Shown piece after piece: positions 1 to 8,113 of a stretch of 64,000 bases of DNA (positions are counted from its first letter, which is position 1; each line of letters starts with the position of its first letter). The stretch is taken from positions 815,001 to 879,000 of the forward strand of contig NZ_CP101527.1 of the NCBI RefSeq assembly GCF_026427595.1. The letters are read 5' to 3'. The notes beneath the pieces are model-generated. The model saw only the letters and a list, made by a program, of their open reading frames with translations, did no database searches and had not been told where the DNA came from. The translations under genes were made by a program, and so were the position numbers. The stretch comes from Alkalimarinus sediminis. Lineage in GTDB: Bacteria > Pseudomonadota > Gammaproteobacteria > Pseudomonadales > Oleiphilaceae.

Positions 1-51
1 ATCGACTTGATAGTGATGCCCCTGGAAGTGGATCTCCTGCGCACGCCCCAT
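1..51 (-). CDS. N-terminal fragment of an unidentified protein
   Basis: An ATG on the minus strand at 51-49 opens a frame that stays open to the window edge (17 residues, beginning MGRAQEIHF and rich in histidine). A textbook ribosome binding site (AAGGAG followed by AGAGCT) lies directly before the ATG, which is the main reason to believe the start. I do not recognise the family from so few residues. The gene would be transcribed away from the tRNA array. Confidence 0.5.
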   Translation of the reverse strand, partial: MGRAQEIHFQGHHYQVD

Positions 52-399
52 AGCTCTCTCCTTGTAAGTTTAGTTGACCCTGTTCTACTCCAATAAAAGG
101 GTTTCTTGGCACGCTCTTATTAGGTCATATGGCTCTTATTGTTATATGTACGCTTTTGCTTGTACTTTGCTTTTGCTTTCTTATCTATTCGTATTTGAAT
201 AAAAGCATCAAACTGGTTACTAAAAGTTAAGCGTCAACCTGAAATATAGTCAGTGGGTGAAATATAATCCAATGCGTATTCATAATTAATTGGCTGCAGG
301 TTTGATCTTCTTAGTCGCTTAAAATATAAGCAATTATTTTTGAAAATCAGAATATTTCCAAAATAGGCCTGTTTTTTTAAAAAAGTTGGAAGAATGCAT
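52..399. other. Intergenic region between the edge gene and the tRNA promoter
   Basis: AT-rich and without a convincing open frame on either strand. It must hold the promoter of the minus-strand gene at the edge; I could not single out a clear -35/-10 pair for it. Nothing else stands out. Confidence 0.4.
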
Positions 400-427
400 T
401 TGACACTTTGCCAAGAATCAGTAGAAT
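400..427 (+). promoter_or_regulatory. Sigma-70 promoter of the tRNA-Val/Asp array
   Basis: A perfect -35 (TTGACA, 400-405) is followed after 16 bases by a good -10 (TAGAAT, 422-427) and then by a GC-rich stretch (GCGC). Stable-RNA promoters under stringent control typically carry a GC-rich discriminator at this place. The first tRNA begins 21 bases further on, so this promoter very probably drives all four tRNAs. Confidence 0.75.
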
Positions 428-448
428 GCGCATCTCCAATACGGGTTG

Positions 449-524
449 GGGTGGTTAGCTCAGCTGGGAGAGCATCGCCCTTACAAGGCGAGGGTCACAG
501 GTTCGATCCCTGTACCACCCACCA
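449..524 (+). tRNA. tRNA-Val (anticodon TAC), copy 1
   Basis: A 76-base cloverleaf with acceptor stem GGGTGGT/ACCACCC, anticodon TAC in the loop, a normal T-arm (GGTTCGATCC) and an encoded CCA end. It is the first of four tRNAs in the array. Confidence 0.97.
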
Positions 525-557
525 ATATTGGAAATATAGTGAATGTTTTGATATTGC

Positions 558-634
558 GGACCGGTAGTTCAGTTGGTTAGAATACCGGCCTGTCACGCCG
601 GGGGTCGCGGGTTCGAGTCCCGTCCGGTCCGCCA
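558..634 (+). tRNA. tRNA-Asp (anticodon GTC), copy 1
   Basis: A 77-base cloverleaf with acceptor stem GGACCGG/CCGGTCC, discriminator G, anticodon GTC and an encoded CCA. It closely follows the E. coli tRNA-Asp sequence in the D, anticodon and T arms. Confidence 0.97.
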
Positions 635-652
635 TTATTTAAACAGTCCACT

Positions 653-728
653 GGGTGGTTAGCTCAGCTGGGAGAGCATCGCCCTTACAAGGCGAGGGTC
701 ACAGGTTCGATCCCTGTACCACCCACCA
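653..728 (+). tRNA. tRNA-Val (anticodon TAC), copy 2
   Basis: The tRNA body is identical to the first tRNA-Val at 449-524, with an encoded CCA. The spacer that follows differs from that behind copy 1, so the unit was duplicated and the spacers have since diverged. Confidence 0.97.
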
Positions 729-763
729 ATTTAGTGTAAAAGCTAAATATTAAAATTTGATGC

Positions 764-840
764 GGACCGGTAGTTCAGTTGGTTAGAATACCGGCCTGTC
801 ACGCCGGGGGTCGCGGGTTCGAGTCCCGTCCGGTCCGCCA
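764..840 (+). tRNA. tRNA-Asp (anticodon GTC), copy 2
   Basis: The tRNA body is identical to the tRNA-Asp at 558-634 and closes the Val-Asp-Val-Asp array. I saw no strong intrinsic terminator directly behind it. Confidence 0.97.
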
Positions 841-1064
841 TTAAACTTTAATATAATCAAGCAAGTCTTTAGTTATATTCTTTTGTTTACCTTCGATGTC
901 ATAAATCTTTAATATTAGATTCATTTTTCTGAAATATTCTTCTATTACTCTTTCTATCATCAAGCAGCGATCGTTTCATACTAGTATTGCCTATTGCTTG
1001 GTTTTGACTATTTGAACGAGCTTAAATGCTTCGTTTGTTTAATACTTAATATAAGATAGAGAAA

Positions 1065-1154
1065 ATGTTTATGAGTGAATATGAAGACGATATGTTAGAG
1101 ATACTGTTTGATGAAATGGAAGATGACGAGGTTGATGATGCCATAGAGATGTAG
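1065..1154 (+). CDS. Possible very acidic 29-residue small protein
   Basis: The frame runs from ATG at 1065 (or the second ATG at 1071) to TAG at 1152 and encodes 29 residues, about half of them Asp or Glu (for example MEDDEVDDAIEM at its end). The upstream GATAGAG is only a weak ribosome binding site. Such a composition is unusual for a chance frame in AT-rich DNA, but the length gives little statistical support. I recognise no family. Confidence 0.25.
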   Translation: MFMSEYEDDMLEILFDEMEDDEVDDAIEM

Positions 1155-1272
1155 GCATCACTTTATTCAACCCTTCTTACTGCTTAGCTAACTAGCATCT
1201 CTTTTTTCTCCTCTCTTTGCTGTTATACCCTATATCATAGAAAGTCGGACTTTGTTCACAATGAGTTGGGTC

Positions 1273-1300
1273 GCTGTTGTGATTCTGCTGTTGTGATTCT
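1273..1300. repeat. 14-bp exact tandem repeat, two copies
   Basis: The unit GCTGTTGTGATTCT occurs at 1273-1286 and again directly at 1287-1300. It looks like a local slippage duplication in non-coding DNA. Confidence 0.9.
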
Positions 1301-1492
1301 ATAGCTGGCTTCATTGTGCACGCTCACTCTTTGTAGCATATTATTTTATTAAGATTTGTTAGCATGCATTACTCATCACAGTGAAAGGTGTGAATCTGTT
1401 TTAAACTAGACCCTAATCAGTGTTAAATTTGAAATTGATGATATTAATATTGGCACCGCATTAGCAAGGTCATGTGATTTATTGAGGAATTT

Positions 1493-2824
1493 ATGGGAAG
1501 CCTAAAGCCAGATACATCTGTTGCCGTTTTCTTTATGGAGGGTAATACGGTTAGTAGGCAGATGCTGTTTTCTGAATTTGAAGCATTCTTAGATGGCTAT
1601 GTTGGTTTGTCGGACATGGCTGATAAAGAGGTTAAGGCAGTATATGTTGTCTTAAATGCTCAATTACAGGTCGAGGCGTTAGTCTTTTTCTTGATTTACT
1701 TCGACGACGAGGGGCGTGCTGATCCAGAATGGAATGTTCCGATTGAAAGGTTAGCCAGTATCTCCGGTAGTGGCCCTGATATGGGAGGCGGTGCTATTCG
1801 GTTATCTTGCCGCAGTCAATGTTCCATCAACTGGCACCAAAAGGAGTTGTGGGACCCAGATATGACGCCAGGGTCAAGTCATTTTGCTGCCATTAAAAAG
1901 GCGGTTGAGCAAAATAGACTGGGCTTTAAGAAGGCGAAAGTAGAAGAGGTTGTGCCTACCCTTCAGCCGGTTGATGTGGAAAACGAATCTATACCGACTG
2001 TCACGGCTAAAGTGGAGGAGAAAGGGGTAACGCCACCTGCAGATGATGCGGAACATCGTCTGAAGCTTGCTCGTTTGATAAAGAATCAGCGACTGAGAAT
2101 TAAAACTCTTGAGTCTCATCGTGAGGCTCAGAAAGAGGAGTTTCAAAGGCAAGCATCATTACAGTCGCAGGCTTACAAAGCAAAAATAAATAGTCTTGAG
2201 CTCAGTGTAGAGAAACTCAAGGTACTAAATGAGCAATTGCAAGAAAAGTTACTGAGCCGCAATGAGCAGTTTCTGGGGTTGCAAGATAAGGTTTCTACCC
2301 AGACAAATCATCTATCTGAGCTGGAAGAAAAGCTAAAGCATGCTGAGGTGGCAGAAGTAGAAGGGCTTGAAAAGCAAAAGCTTGAAGCGGAATTGGTGAT
2401 TCTTAAAGAGCAGCTCGATCGACGAGAGGTTGAGTCAGTCTACCGTGAAGAAAAGATGGAATTGTTACGTGCCGAGCTTGAAGAGCATAAAGCTGCAGCA
2501 GATGAAGCTGAGCGTGACAGCATGATGACAAAGCTAAAAGAGCTAGAAGTTGTGTTTGTGGCTTATCATGCGGGAGCGGGTCATGTCACTGTGCCGTTTA
2601 CGGATATCTATCGTTATGTTGAAAGCCCGCTAAAATATGTCGCTGCGAAATGCTATGTCACTGAAGAGGTGTACCGAAAGTGGTTAGATCATCAAGATAA
2701 TCCGGTCTGTGGTCATAAGAAAGAAAATGGAGAGCTTTGTGGTGAGGGGCTCGAGGTGGTAGGTAACCCTGGTGACTTTGAAGTCGGAAGCAGTGATCGA
2801 TGTAAGAGGCATCAAGGAGACTAG
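1493..2824 (+). CDS. Coiled-coil protein of unknown function with a Cys/His C-terminus
   Basis: The 443-residue product has three visible parts. Residues 1-140 form a compact mixed alpha/beta-like region with no motif I can name. Residues of about 185-365 are dominated by Glu, Lys, Gln and Leu in heptad-like spacing, so a long coiled coil is likely. The last 80 residues contain a Cys/His set (CGHKKENGELC, then CKRH near the end) that could bind a metal. No signal peptide or membrane segment is seen, so a cytoplasmic scaffold-like protein is likely. Proteins of this kind occur in Pseudomonas and relatives, sometimes loosely labelled chromosome-partitioning; nothing here shows that role. The start is ATG preceded by GAGG. 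Confidence 0.8.
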   Translation: MGSLKPDTSVAVFFMEGNTVSRQMLFSEFEAFLDGYVGLSDMADKEVKAVYVVLNAQLQVEALVFFLIYFDDEGRADPEWNVPIERLASISGSGPDMGGGAIRLSCRSQCSINWHQKELWDPDMTPGSSHFAAIKKAVEQNRLGFKKAKVEEVVPTLQPVDVENESIPTVTAKVEEKGVTPPADDAEHRLKLARLIKNQRLRIKTLESHREAQKEEFQRQASLQSQAYKAKINSLELSVEKLKVLNEQLQEKLLSRNEQFLGLQDKVSTQTNHLSELEEKLKHAEVAEVEGLEKQKLEAELVILKEQLDRREVESVYREEKMELLRAELEEHKAAADEAERDSMMTKLKELEVVFVAYHAGAGHVTVPFTDIYRYVESPLKYVAAKCYVTEEVYRKWLDHQDNPVCGHKKENGELCGEGLEVVGNPGDFEVGSSDRCKRHQGD

Positions 2825-2847
2825 CGCCATGATATGTGGTGTAAGTT

Positions 2848-3840
2848 GTGGCTGAAGGGGAGCTCCAGAAGCTACAAGATGACGAAGTTGGCAAAGGGGC
2901 TTGTTGGCTCTCATCTGCTAAACAAGTCCCTATAGCTCGTCTTGACTGCGATTTACTCAGCGCTCATGGTATTGAGCTATCTGTTGCAAGACTTGATCTG
3001 GTTGACCCGCAAATTTCGGGTAACAAATGGTTTAAACTGAAATACAATCTCATAGAAGCACTTAATCAAGGTGCGACCCATATTGTTAGCTTTGGTGGCG
3101 CATATTCTAATCACCTGCATGCCTTGGCGGCTGCTTGTTTTCGTTTAGGTCTTAAGTCGACAGCTGTGCTCAGAGGTGAGTTAGTCACGCCTTTAAACCC
3201 AACGCTTCACGATTGTAAGTCTTGGGGTATGGAATTTCTTCCTGTCACGCGAACACAATACCGAGAAAAATCATCGCCTCAGTTTATTCAGCAATTACAT
3301 GACCAATTGGGCGCTTTCTACTTGGTGCCAGAAGGGGGGAGTAATGCATTGGCTGTGAAGGGGGTGGCGGAAGTCGTCCCTGCTATTGTGGCTGAGATTG
3401 GGGTATTTGATTATTTGTGTTGTGGGGTGGGCTCTGGTGGTACGTTGTCGGGTTTAATCGCTGGGGCAGGCTCGCCTGTTAAGTGTATTGGTTACAGTGC
3501 GATAAAAGGCGGACAATATATTGAAGGCCAAATAAAGGAGTTGCTAGCTCAATATCAGATGAGCGATGGCTCTATCGATGATGAATCAGTCGTAGTTGAT
3601 ATCGTTCATGATTATCATTTTGGTGGCTTTGCAAAGGTGCAGCCAGAGTTGATAAGTTTTATGACATGGTTTGAGAGCAGTTTTGATATTCCCCTAGAGC
3701 ATGTTTATACCGCTAAGATGTTGTATGGTCTTTTTGATCAAATAAAGGCTGGCCGTTTTTCAAGAGGTCAGCGCATAGTTGCACTTCATACCGGGGGGCT
3801 TCAAGGGCGAAGAGCAATAGCCGGCAATATAATCTCCTGA
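2848..3840 (+). CDS. PLP-dependent enzyme of the ACC deaminase / D-cysteine desulfhydrase family
   Basis: This 330-residue, fold-type II pyridoxal-phosphate enzyme carries the family lysine in GNKWFKL (Lys about 60), which should form the Schiff base. The following FGGAYSNH is the usual nucleophile and cofactor-contact region. A glycine-rich phosphate-binding loop (GVGSGGTLSG) lies near residue 195. Relatives are 1-aminocyclopropane-1-carboxylate deaminase and D-cysteine desulfhydrase; the sequence does not let me choose between them, and the paralogous branch seen in Marinobacter and Pseudomonas has no firm substrate. The only in-frame start before the conserved part is GTG at 2848, 23 bases behind the coiled-coil gene, and it has no clear ribosome binding site, so translation may be coupled. 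Confidence 0.85.
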   Translation: MAEGELQKLQDDEVGKGACWLSSAKQVPIARLDCDLLSAHGIELSVARLDLVDPQISGNKWFKLKYNLIEALNQGATHIVSFGGAYSNHLHALAAACFRLGLKSTAVLRGELVTPLNPTLHDCKSWGMEFLPVTRTQYREKSSPQFIQQLHDQLGAFYLVPEGGSNALAVKGVAEVVPAIVAEIGVFDYLCCGVGSGGTLSGLIAGAGSPVKCIGYSAIKGGQYIEGQIKELLAQYQMSDGSIDDESVVVDIVHDYHFGGFAKVQPELISFMTWFESSFDIPLEHVYTAKMLYGLFDQIKAGRFSRGQRIVALHTGGLQGRRAIAGNIIS

Positions 3841-3852
3841 TGAGGACGTCTG

Positions 3853-4902
3853 CTAGTCTAGGTATGGCCAGTTTTCCGGTACCACAAATAGTCTTTGGGC
3901 TTCCAAGTGGTGACCTTCTTTTTGTTGTATTAGACATGCAACCATCCATGGCCGATTCTCGGTGGTGATTTTCTTATTTACAGTATCCAATAGATCAGCG
4001 TGATCGGTAAAAAAACATGGGGGAGGCTGGTTGAAAATGTTTGTATCGATGTCGCTGGCTTTTCTGTTATGGCTGCCCACTTCTCCGGTATGGTTTTGAT
4101 GTTCGATCGCAGCGGCGCTATCCTGAGAGGTGATATTGGTGTCAATATGGTGCTGGCTAACCCATTCAGACTTTGTCAAGATAGCCCAGGCGTCAAACTT
4201 GTGAGTCTCTATGTAAGCCTTAAATTCATCAAGCTTGAACCATTGACCTCTGAGGTGGTTTCGGCTGCAAAAATTAGGTGCCACTACTGATCTGTCCGGA
4301 GGGTAGAATAGATATCCTTTCATCACCAGTTGGGTTGTAAAGTTGCTTGAGTCTGGGTCGATATTGATTGATCTTAATGCTTGTTTACCGCTCTCTCTGC
4401 TCGCTAGCTTGATTTGAGTTGAGAGCATTTTGTCCATCTTCAAATCAAGGCGATCTCTACATTGAGGGCCTAGCCAAATACTCTCTCCGTCAGAAAATAA
4501 GTGGTTGTTGGGGTGCTTGAGGCCTAGGTAAAACTTGATCGCAATTTCTTGGTGGATGTATTGCTCTGCGAGTTTATCAACAACAATGAAGTCAAACTCT
4601 CCTTCTGTGCGGCTCTTGGTGTTAGCTTGCAGGTTTTTTGCGATAAGTTCGTACCTGGGGTTTGAGATCAGGTAAAACGCCCACAAAGATTCAAAGTAGG
4701 TTCCGAGAAAGTGTGACTTCTCTTTTGAGAGGTGCTGGTTTAATGCGGATGGATCGTTATCTAGGGCTAACAGCCACTGATCAACCCAGCTGTCTTCTGG
4801 TGTTTTTGCGGTTTCTGCTATGATCGGCCATCCACTTTGTTGTTGAATGAGGGAGGGGCTGTTAACGACCCAAGCTAAGTCTCTTACCTGTTTGTTTTTC
4901 AT
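3853..4902 (-). CDS. DUF1853 family protein
   Basis: The 349-residue protein matches the DUF1853 family, whose function is unknown. The diagnostic stretches are EFDFIVVD, then HQEIAIKFYLG, then WLGPQCRDRLDLKMDKM. The acidic and lysine residues in the first two (E-x-D ... E-x-K) resemble the core of PD-(D/E)XK nucleases; that link is my inference. I start at the ATG at 4902, preceded by ACGAG; a TTG ten codons upstream is also open. The gene converges on the PLP enzyme with 12 bases between the stops, and its start faces nadK. Confidence 0.8.
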   Translation of the reverse strand: MKNKQVRDLAWVVNSPSLIQQQSGWPIIAETAKTPEDSWVDQWLLALDNDPSALNQHLSKEKSHFLGTYFESLWAFYLISNPRYELIAKNLQANTKSRTEGEFDFIVVDKLAEQYIHQEIAIKFYLGLKHPNNHLFSDGESIWLGPQCRDRLDLKMDKMLSTQIKLASRESGKQALRSINIDPDSSNFTTQLVMKGYLFYPPDRSVVAPNFCSRNHLRGQWFKLDEFKAYIETHKFDAWAILTKSEWVSQHHIDTNITSQDSAAAIEHQNHTGEVGSHNRKASDIDTNIFNQPPPCFFTDHADLLDTVNKKITTENRPWMVACLIQQKEGHHLEAQRLFVVPENWPYLD

Positions 4903-5017
4903 TTTGCTCGTAAAATCATTTTGTTGTAACAACCTTTTAGCGGGTTCAACCTTTCCGTTGTGATGAATATTCCGTTAATATGGGCTTAATACACCGCCGG
5001 AGGTATACAAAGACACT

Positions 5018-5902
5018 ATGGATCATTTTCGTAATATTGGGTTGATCGGCCGGATGGGGAGCGTAAAAGTTGTTGAAACGCTTCGTAATCTAAAAAAGTA
5101 CCTTCTTAACGAAGGCTACCACATGATCGTAGAGGAGAATACATCTACATTGCTGCCTGGTCATGGCTTGCAAGTGAGTAGTGTGAAGATGATGGGGGAA
5201 GTTTGTGACCTTGTCATTGTTGTGGGCGGTGATGGCAGCCTTTTAGGGGCTGCGAGAGAGCTTGCAAAATCGAATGTACCGCTGTTGGGTGTGAACAGAG
5301 GGCGGTTGGGCTTTTTGACTGATATATCCCCTAGCGAGCTAGAAGAGAAAGTGGGAGAGGTCCTCAATGGAGAGTACGTTGAGGAGCGACGCTTTCTATT
5401 GGAGGTCACCGTCAAACGTGATGGTGAACCGGTTGCTTATGGTGCTGGATTGAACGACATTGTACTCCACCCAGGTAAGTCTACCCGTATGATTGGTTTT
5501 GATTTGTTCATTGAAGGTCAGTTTGTCTACAGCCAGCGGTCTGATGGCTTGATCGTATCAACACCTACAGGTTCCACCGCTTATGCCTTATCAGCAGGTG
5601 GACCATTGCTGCATCCGAAACTTGATGCTATCGCGCTAGTACCTATGTTTCCACATACATTGAGTAGTCGACCTATTGTTGTTGACGGTAATAGTGAAAT
5701 TAAAATCATCATTGGCGACGCGAACGAAATCTATCCTCAAATAAGTTGTGATGGGCAAACGGACCTTCCGGTTGCGCCTGGTGATACAGTGAACATCTAT
5801 AAACGACCCTACAAGGTCAGGCTAATACATCCTACAAGTCATAATTTTTATGAAACTTGCCGAAAGAAACTAGGGTGGGCTCATCATTTGGGAACCAGTT
5901 AA
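5018..5902 (+). CDS. nadK: NAD kinase
   Basis: NAD kinase phosphorylates NAD+ to NADP+ in the cytosol, the only route to NADP. The 294 residues match the usual bacterial length. The catalytic GGDGS motif is at residues 70-74, the NRGRLGFLTD segment follows near 94, and the second nucleotide-binding motif TPTGSTAYALSAGGP lies near 180. A GGAGG sequence about 13 bases before the ATG is a probable ribosome binding site. The gene is divergent from DUF1853 and followed by a phosphoesterase gene on the same strand, an order common in marine gammaproteobacteria. Confidence 0.97.
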   Translation: MDHFRNIGLIGRMGSVKVVETLRNLKKYLLNEGYHMIVEENTSTLLPGHGLQVSSVKMMGEVCDLVIVVGGDGSLLGAARELAKSNVPLLGVNRGRLGFLTDISPSELEEKVGEVLNGEYVEERRFLLEVTVKRDGEPVAYGAGLNDIVLHPGKSTRMIGFDLFIEGQFVYSQRSDGLIVSTPTGSTAYALSAGGPLLHPKLDAIALVPMFPHTLSSRPIVVDGNSEIKIIIGDANEIYPQISCDGQTDLPVAPGDTVNIYKRPYKVRLIHPTSHNFYETCRKKLGWAHHLGTS

Positions 5903-5998
5903 GCAGATTTGGCTTGAGAAAGTTTTCAAATAAGTCGTGGTGGTGTTCCATTTACCGGTTGCGTTGGTGGCTGGTGATGTTTAAATGCTGGAGGAGTA

Positions 5999-6964
5999 GT
6001 GGCGAAATCACAAGGTTATGACCTGATCGGCGATGTACACGGTTGTATGATGACGTTGGTAAAGTTGTTAGAGCAACTGGGTTACCGAAAGCGTAACGGT
6101 GTTTATCAGCATGCCAACCGAAAGGCGGTTTTTATTGGCGATATTGTTGATCGTGGCCCCCGTATAAGAGAAGCGTTACATATTGTTCGTGATATGGTCG
6201 AACATGGTTCTGCGTATATCGTGATGGGAAATCATGAATACAATGCACTGGGCTACTGTACGCGAGCCCGACCCGGTAGTGGGCATACTTATTTGCGTGA
6301 GCACAACGAGAGACACGAGCGCTTAATTCGAGAAACTCTGGATCAGTTCGAAGCGTACCCATCTGAATGGAATGATTTTTTGGAATGGTTCTATCAGATA
6401 CCGATCTTCTTGGAGTTGGAAGATTTTCGAGTGGTTCATGCTTGTTGGGATCAGCATCTAATCTCTCAGTTCAAAGAGCGCTACGGCGGAAATCTAATTG
6501 ATGAGGATTTTTTGCATGCATCCACTGTTAAAGATAGTTTCGCTGGGCAGATGATGGATAGGCTGTTGCGCGGGACTGACATGCGCCTGCCTAACTCTGA
6601 ATATATTGTTGGCAAGGATGGGTTTACTCGTCACTTCTTCAGAACTAAGTTCTGGAATGATAGTCCTGAAGTTTATCAAGATGTTGTCTTCCAACCTGAC
6701 CCTCTACCTCAGCACATAGCCGAGCATCGTCTAACAGATGCCGAAAAAGAACAGTTACTCAGCTATGATGCGGATCAGCCACCGGTTTTTGTTGGCCATT
6801 ATTGGATGTCAGGACCTCCGCGGCCCATTCAGCCTAATATCGCATGTCTTGATTATAGTGCTGTTAAATACGGTAAGTTGGTGGCTTATCAAATGGATGG
6901 AGAGCAAGAGCTGTCTAAAGATAAGTTTGTCTGGGTTGATGTAGTTAAACCCGAACATCGTTAA
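5999..6964 (+). CDS. Calcineurin-like metallophosphoesterase (PrpE/ApaH-like)
   Basis: The 321-residue protein has the ordered metal-binding motifs of the PPP-type phosphoesterases: GDVHG (11-15), GDIVDRG (47-53) and GNHE (77-80), with further histidines in VVHACWD and FVGHYW. This arrangement resembles diadenosine tetraphosphatase and PrpE-type protein phosphatases; the real substrate cannot be read from sequence. The start is GTG at 5999 with GGAGGAG directly before it, a strong ribosome binding site that decides the start. It follows nadK by 96 bases and probably shares its transcript. Confidence 0.88.
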   Translation: MAKSQGYDLIGDVHGCMMTLVKLLEQLGYRKRNGVYQHANRKAVFIGDIVDRGPRIREALHIVRDMVEHGSAYIVMGNHEYNALGYCTRARPGSGHTYLREHNERHERLIRETLDQFEAYPSEWNDFLEWFYQIPIFLELEDFRVVHACWDQHLISQFKERYGGNLIDEDFLHASTVKDSFAGQMMDRLLRGTDMRLPNSEYIVGKDGFTRHFFRTKFWNDSPEVYQDVVFQPDPLPQHIAEHRLTDAEKEQLLSYDADQPPVFVGHYWMSGPPRPIQPNIACLDYSAVKYGKLVAYQMDGEQELSKDKFVWVDVVKPEHR

Positions 6965-7085
6965 ACCCGAAAACGTTAAGCTCAAAAATTAATAAGCTGA
7001 AGAGTGTGTCCTGTAGAGGATTGGTGACGGGGCTCTGGTTAAACATGGTATTGATAGTCGGGTAGACGAGCGCAAGGCGAATGGT

Positions 7086-7973
7086 GTGGTTAAAGTAGCT
7101 GAAGTTAATATTGATATAGATCTGTCGCTTTTCAGTCGTTGGTTAAACAGTCAGCGAGTGCTACACAGAATATCAGAAGAAAATGGTCTTCAGGTTATCT
7201 GGGTTGAAGATCCGCAGGCTGATCAACCGGTTAAAGATGCACTGGAACGCTATCTTAGTGATCAGGCATTCAAGGCTCAATTGGATAGCTATAGCGAGCA
7301 ACTGACATTTTCATTACGTCCCGCTCGCTCGCTAATGCCAAGACCTAAGCCGGCGCAAGCGCCGATTATTTTTACCTTTATCGGTTTGGCCGTACTGGTG
7401 GCACTGTTGACTGGTTTTGGCGGAGGCGGGCCAATCCTTCGAACGATGATGATCGTTGATCCGATAGGGCTTGATATCTCGTCGCTACCTGCACGGCTTA
7501 ATTTATTATTAGCCACACTAGGTGAATGGCAGGTTTGGCGGTTGATCTCACCTGACTTCCTTCATTTTAGTGAAATGCATCTTATATTTAACATGCTGAT
7601 GTTTTGGTTTCTCGGTGGTCAAATAGAGGGTGTGCAGGGTAGACAAAGATTTATTGGATTATTTTTAGTCTGCTCTATTGTGCCAAATATTGCGCAGTAT
7701 CTTGAAGCTGGGCCTTTGTTTGGTGGGATGTCAGGTGTCGTATACGGGTTAGTAGGCTATTGCTGGCTGTGGTGTCGAATGAGACCGGGCGAATTAATGT
7801 TTCCGCCTGCGTTAATGGGCATTAGTCTGGTATGGCTGATTATTGGTTATACCCCTCTGACGGAAGCACTAATGATTGGGCGTATGGCCAATTCAGCTCA
7901 TTTGTTTGGGCTTTTAATGGGTTTATTGTATGCGTATATCCTGTTATCCATTAGCTCAAGAAAGACAGCGTAG
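7086..7973 (+). CDS. Rhomboid-family intramembrane serine protease
   Basis: Rhomboids cleave membrane proteins inside the bilayer. The catalytic serine sits in GMSGVVYG (Ser 216) and the catalytic histidine in NSAHLFG (His 272). The oxyanion-side His and Asn of the second membrane helix are in HLIFN (165-169), and the WRLISPDFLH loop before it is typical of the GlpG type. Residues 1-85 are a soluble N-terminal domain, followed by about six membrane segments from residue 93. The start is GTG at 7086; the ATG at 7081 is out of frame and runs into a stop. The natural substrates are unknown. Confidence 0.92.
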   Translation: MVKVAEVNIDIDLSLFSRWLNSQRVLHRISEENGLQVIWVEDPQADQPVKDALERYLSDQAFKAQLDSYSEQLTFSLRPARSLMPRPKPAQAPIIFTFIGLAVLVALLTGFGGGGPILRTMMIVDPIGLDISSLPARLNLLLATLGEWQVWRLISPDFLHFSEMHLIFNMLMFWFLGGQIEGVQGRQRFIGLFLVCSIVPNIAQYLEAGPLFGGMSGVVYGLVGYCWLWCRMRPGELMFPPALMGISLVWLIIGYTPLTEALMIGRMANSAHLFGLLMGLLYAYILLSISSRKTA

Positions 7974-7993
7974 GCATAGGGTGCGGGAATAAA

Positions 7994-8024
7994 TAAAAAA
8001 AGCCCCTCTTTGGGATAAGAGGGG
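7994..8024 (-). terminator. Intrinsic terminator of the candidate small RNA
   Basis: The inverted repeat CCCCTCTT (8003-8010) / AAGAGGGG (8017-8024) is followed on the minus strand by a run of seven T. On the plus strand no T run follows, so it serves minus-strand transcription, yet no minus-strand protein gene ends here. Confidence 0.85.
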
Positions 8025-8078
8025 GGTCACAACCTGTGAAGTTCCTGATGAGAGAGATCAGTTGAGTTTTAACACTCG
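7995..8078 (-). ncRNA. Candidate Fur-repressed small RNA (RyhB/PrrF-like role)
   Basis: Reading the minus strand, a near-consensus promoter is followed by a start point near 8078, about 84 bases without a usable frame, and a strong intrinsic terminator. A Fur box covers the promoter, so the RNA should be made only under iron shortage. The transcript would contain a hairpin with stem CUGAU/AUCAG and loop CUCUCUC (8045-8061); such a pyrimidine loop can pair with GA-rich ribosome binding sites. RyhB and PrrF RNAs have the same design (Fur box, about 90-150 bases, terminator, Hfq-type U tail). I see a similar architecture, not proven homology. Confidence 0.6.
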
Positions 8079-8080
8079 CT

Positions 8081-8099
8081 GCAAATAATAATCATTATC
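8081..8099 (-). promoter_or_regulatory. Fur box
   Basis: The 19 bases match the classic Fur consensus (GATAATGATAATCATTATC) at 16 of 19 positions. The box covers the -10 element and part of the spacer of the minus-strand promoter, the standard position for iron-dependent repression. Confidence 0.75.
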
Positions 8100-8113
8100 A
8101 TTTGCGATGTAAA
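8085..8113 (-). promoter_or_regulatory. Sigma-70 promoter of the candidate small RNA
   Basis: On the minus strand, -35 TTTACA (8113-8108) and -10 TATTAT (8090-8085) are separated by exactly 17 bases. Both hexamers differ from consensus at one position. Transcription should start near 8078. Confidence 0.7.

Larger units (their letters stand above)
841..1492. other. Long AT-rich intergenic region
   Basis: This 650-base stretch holds one short acidic open frame (1065-1154), an exact 14-bp tandem repeat (1273-1300) and a short inverted repeat (CACAATGA near 1257, TCATTGTG near 1312). Just before 1493 lies GAGG, the probable ribosome binding site of the next gene. I saw no RNA gene or mobile element. 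Confidence 0.45.

Noticed and set aside
4000-4290. 96-codon plus-strand frame inside the DUF1853 gene
   Set aside because: It is antisense to DUF1853, whose family motifs are clear, and has no features of its own.
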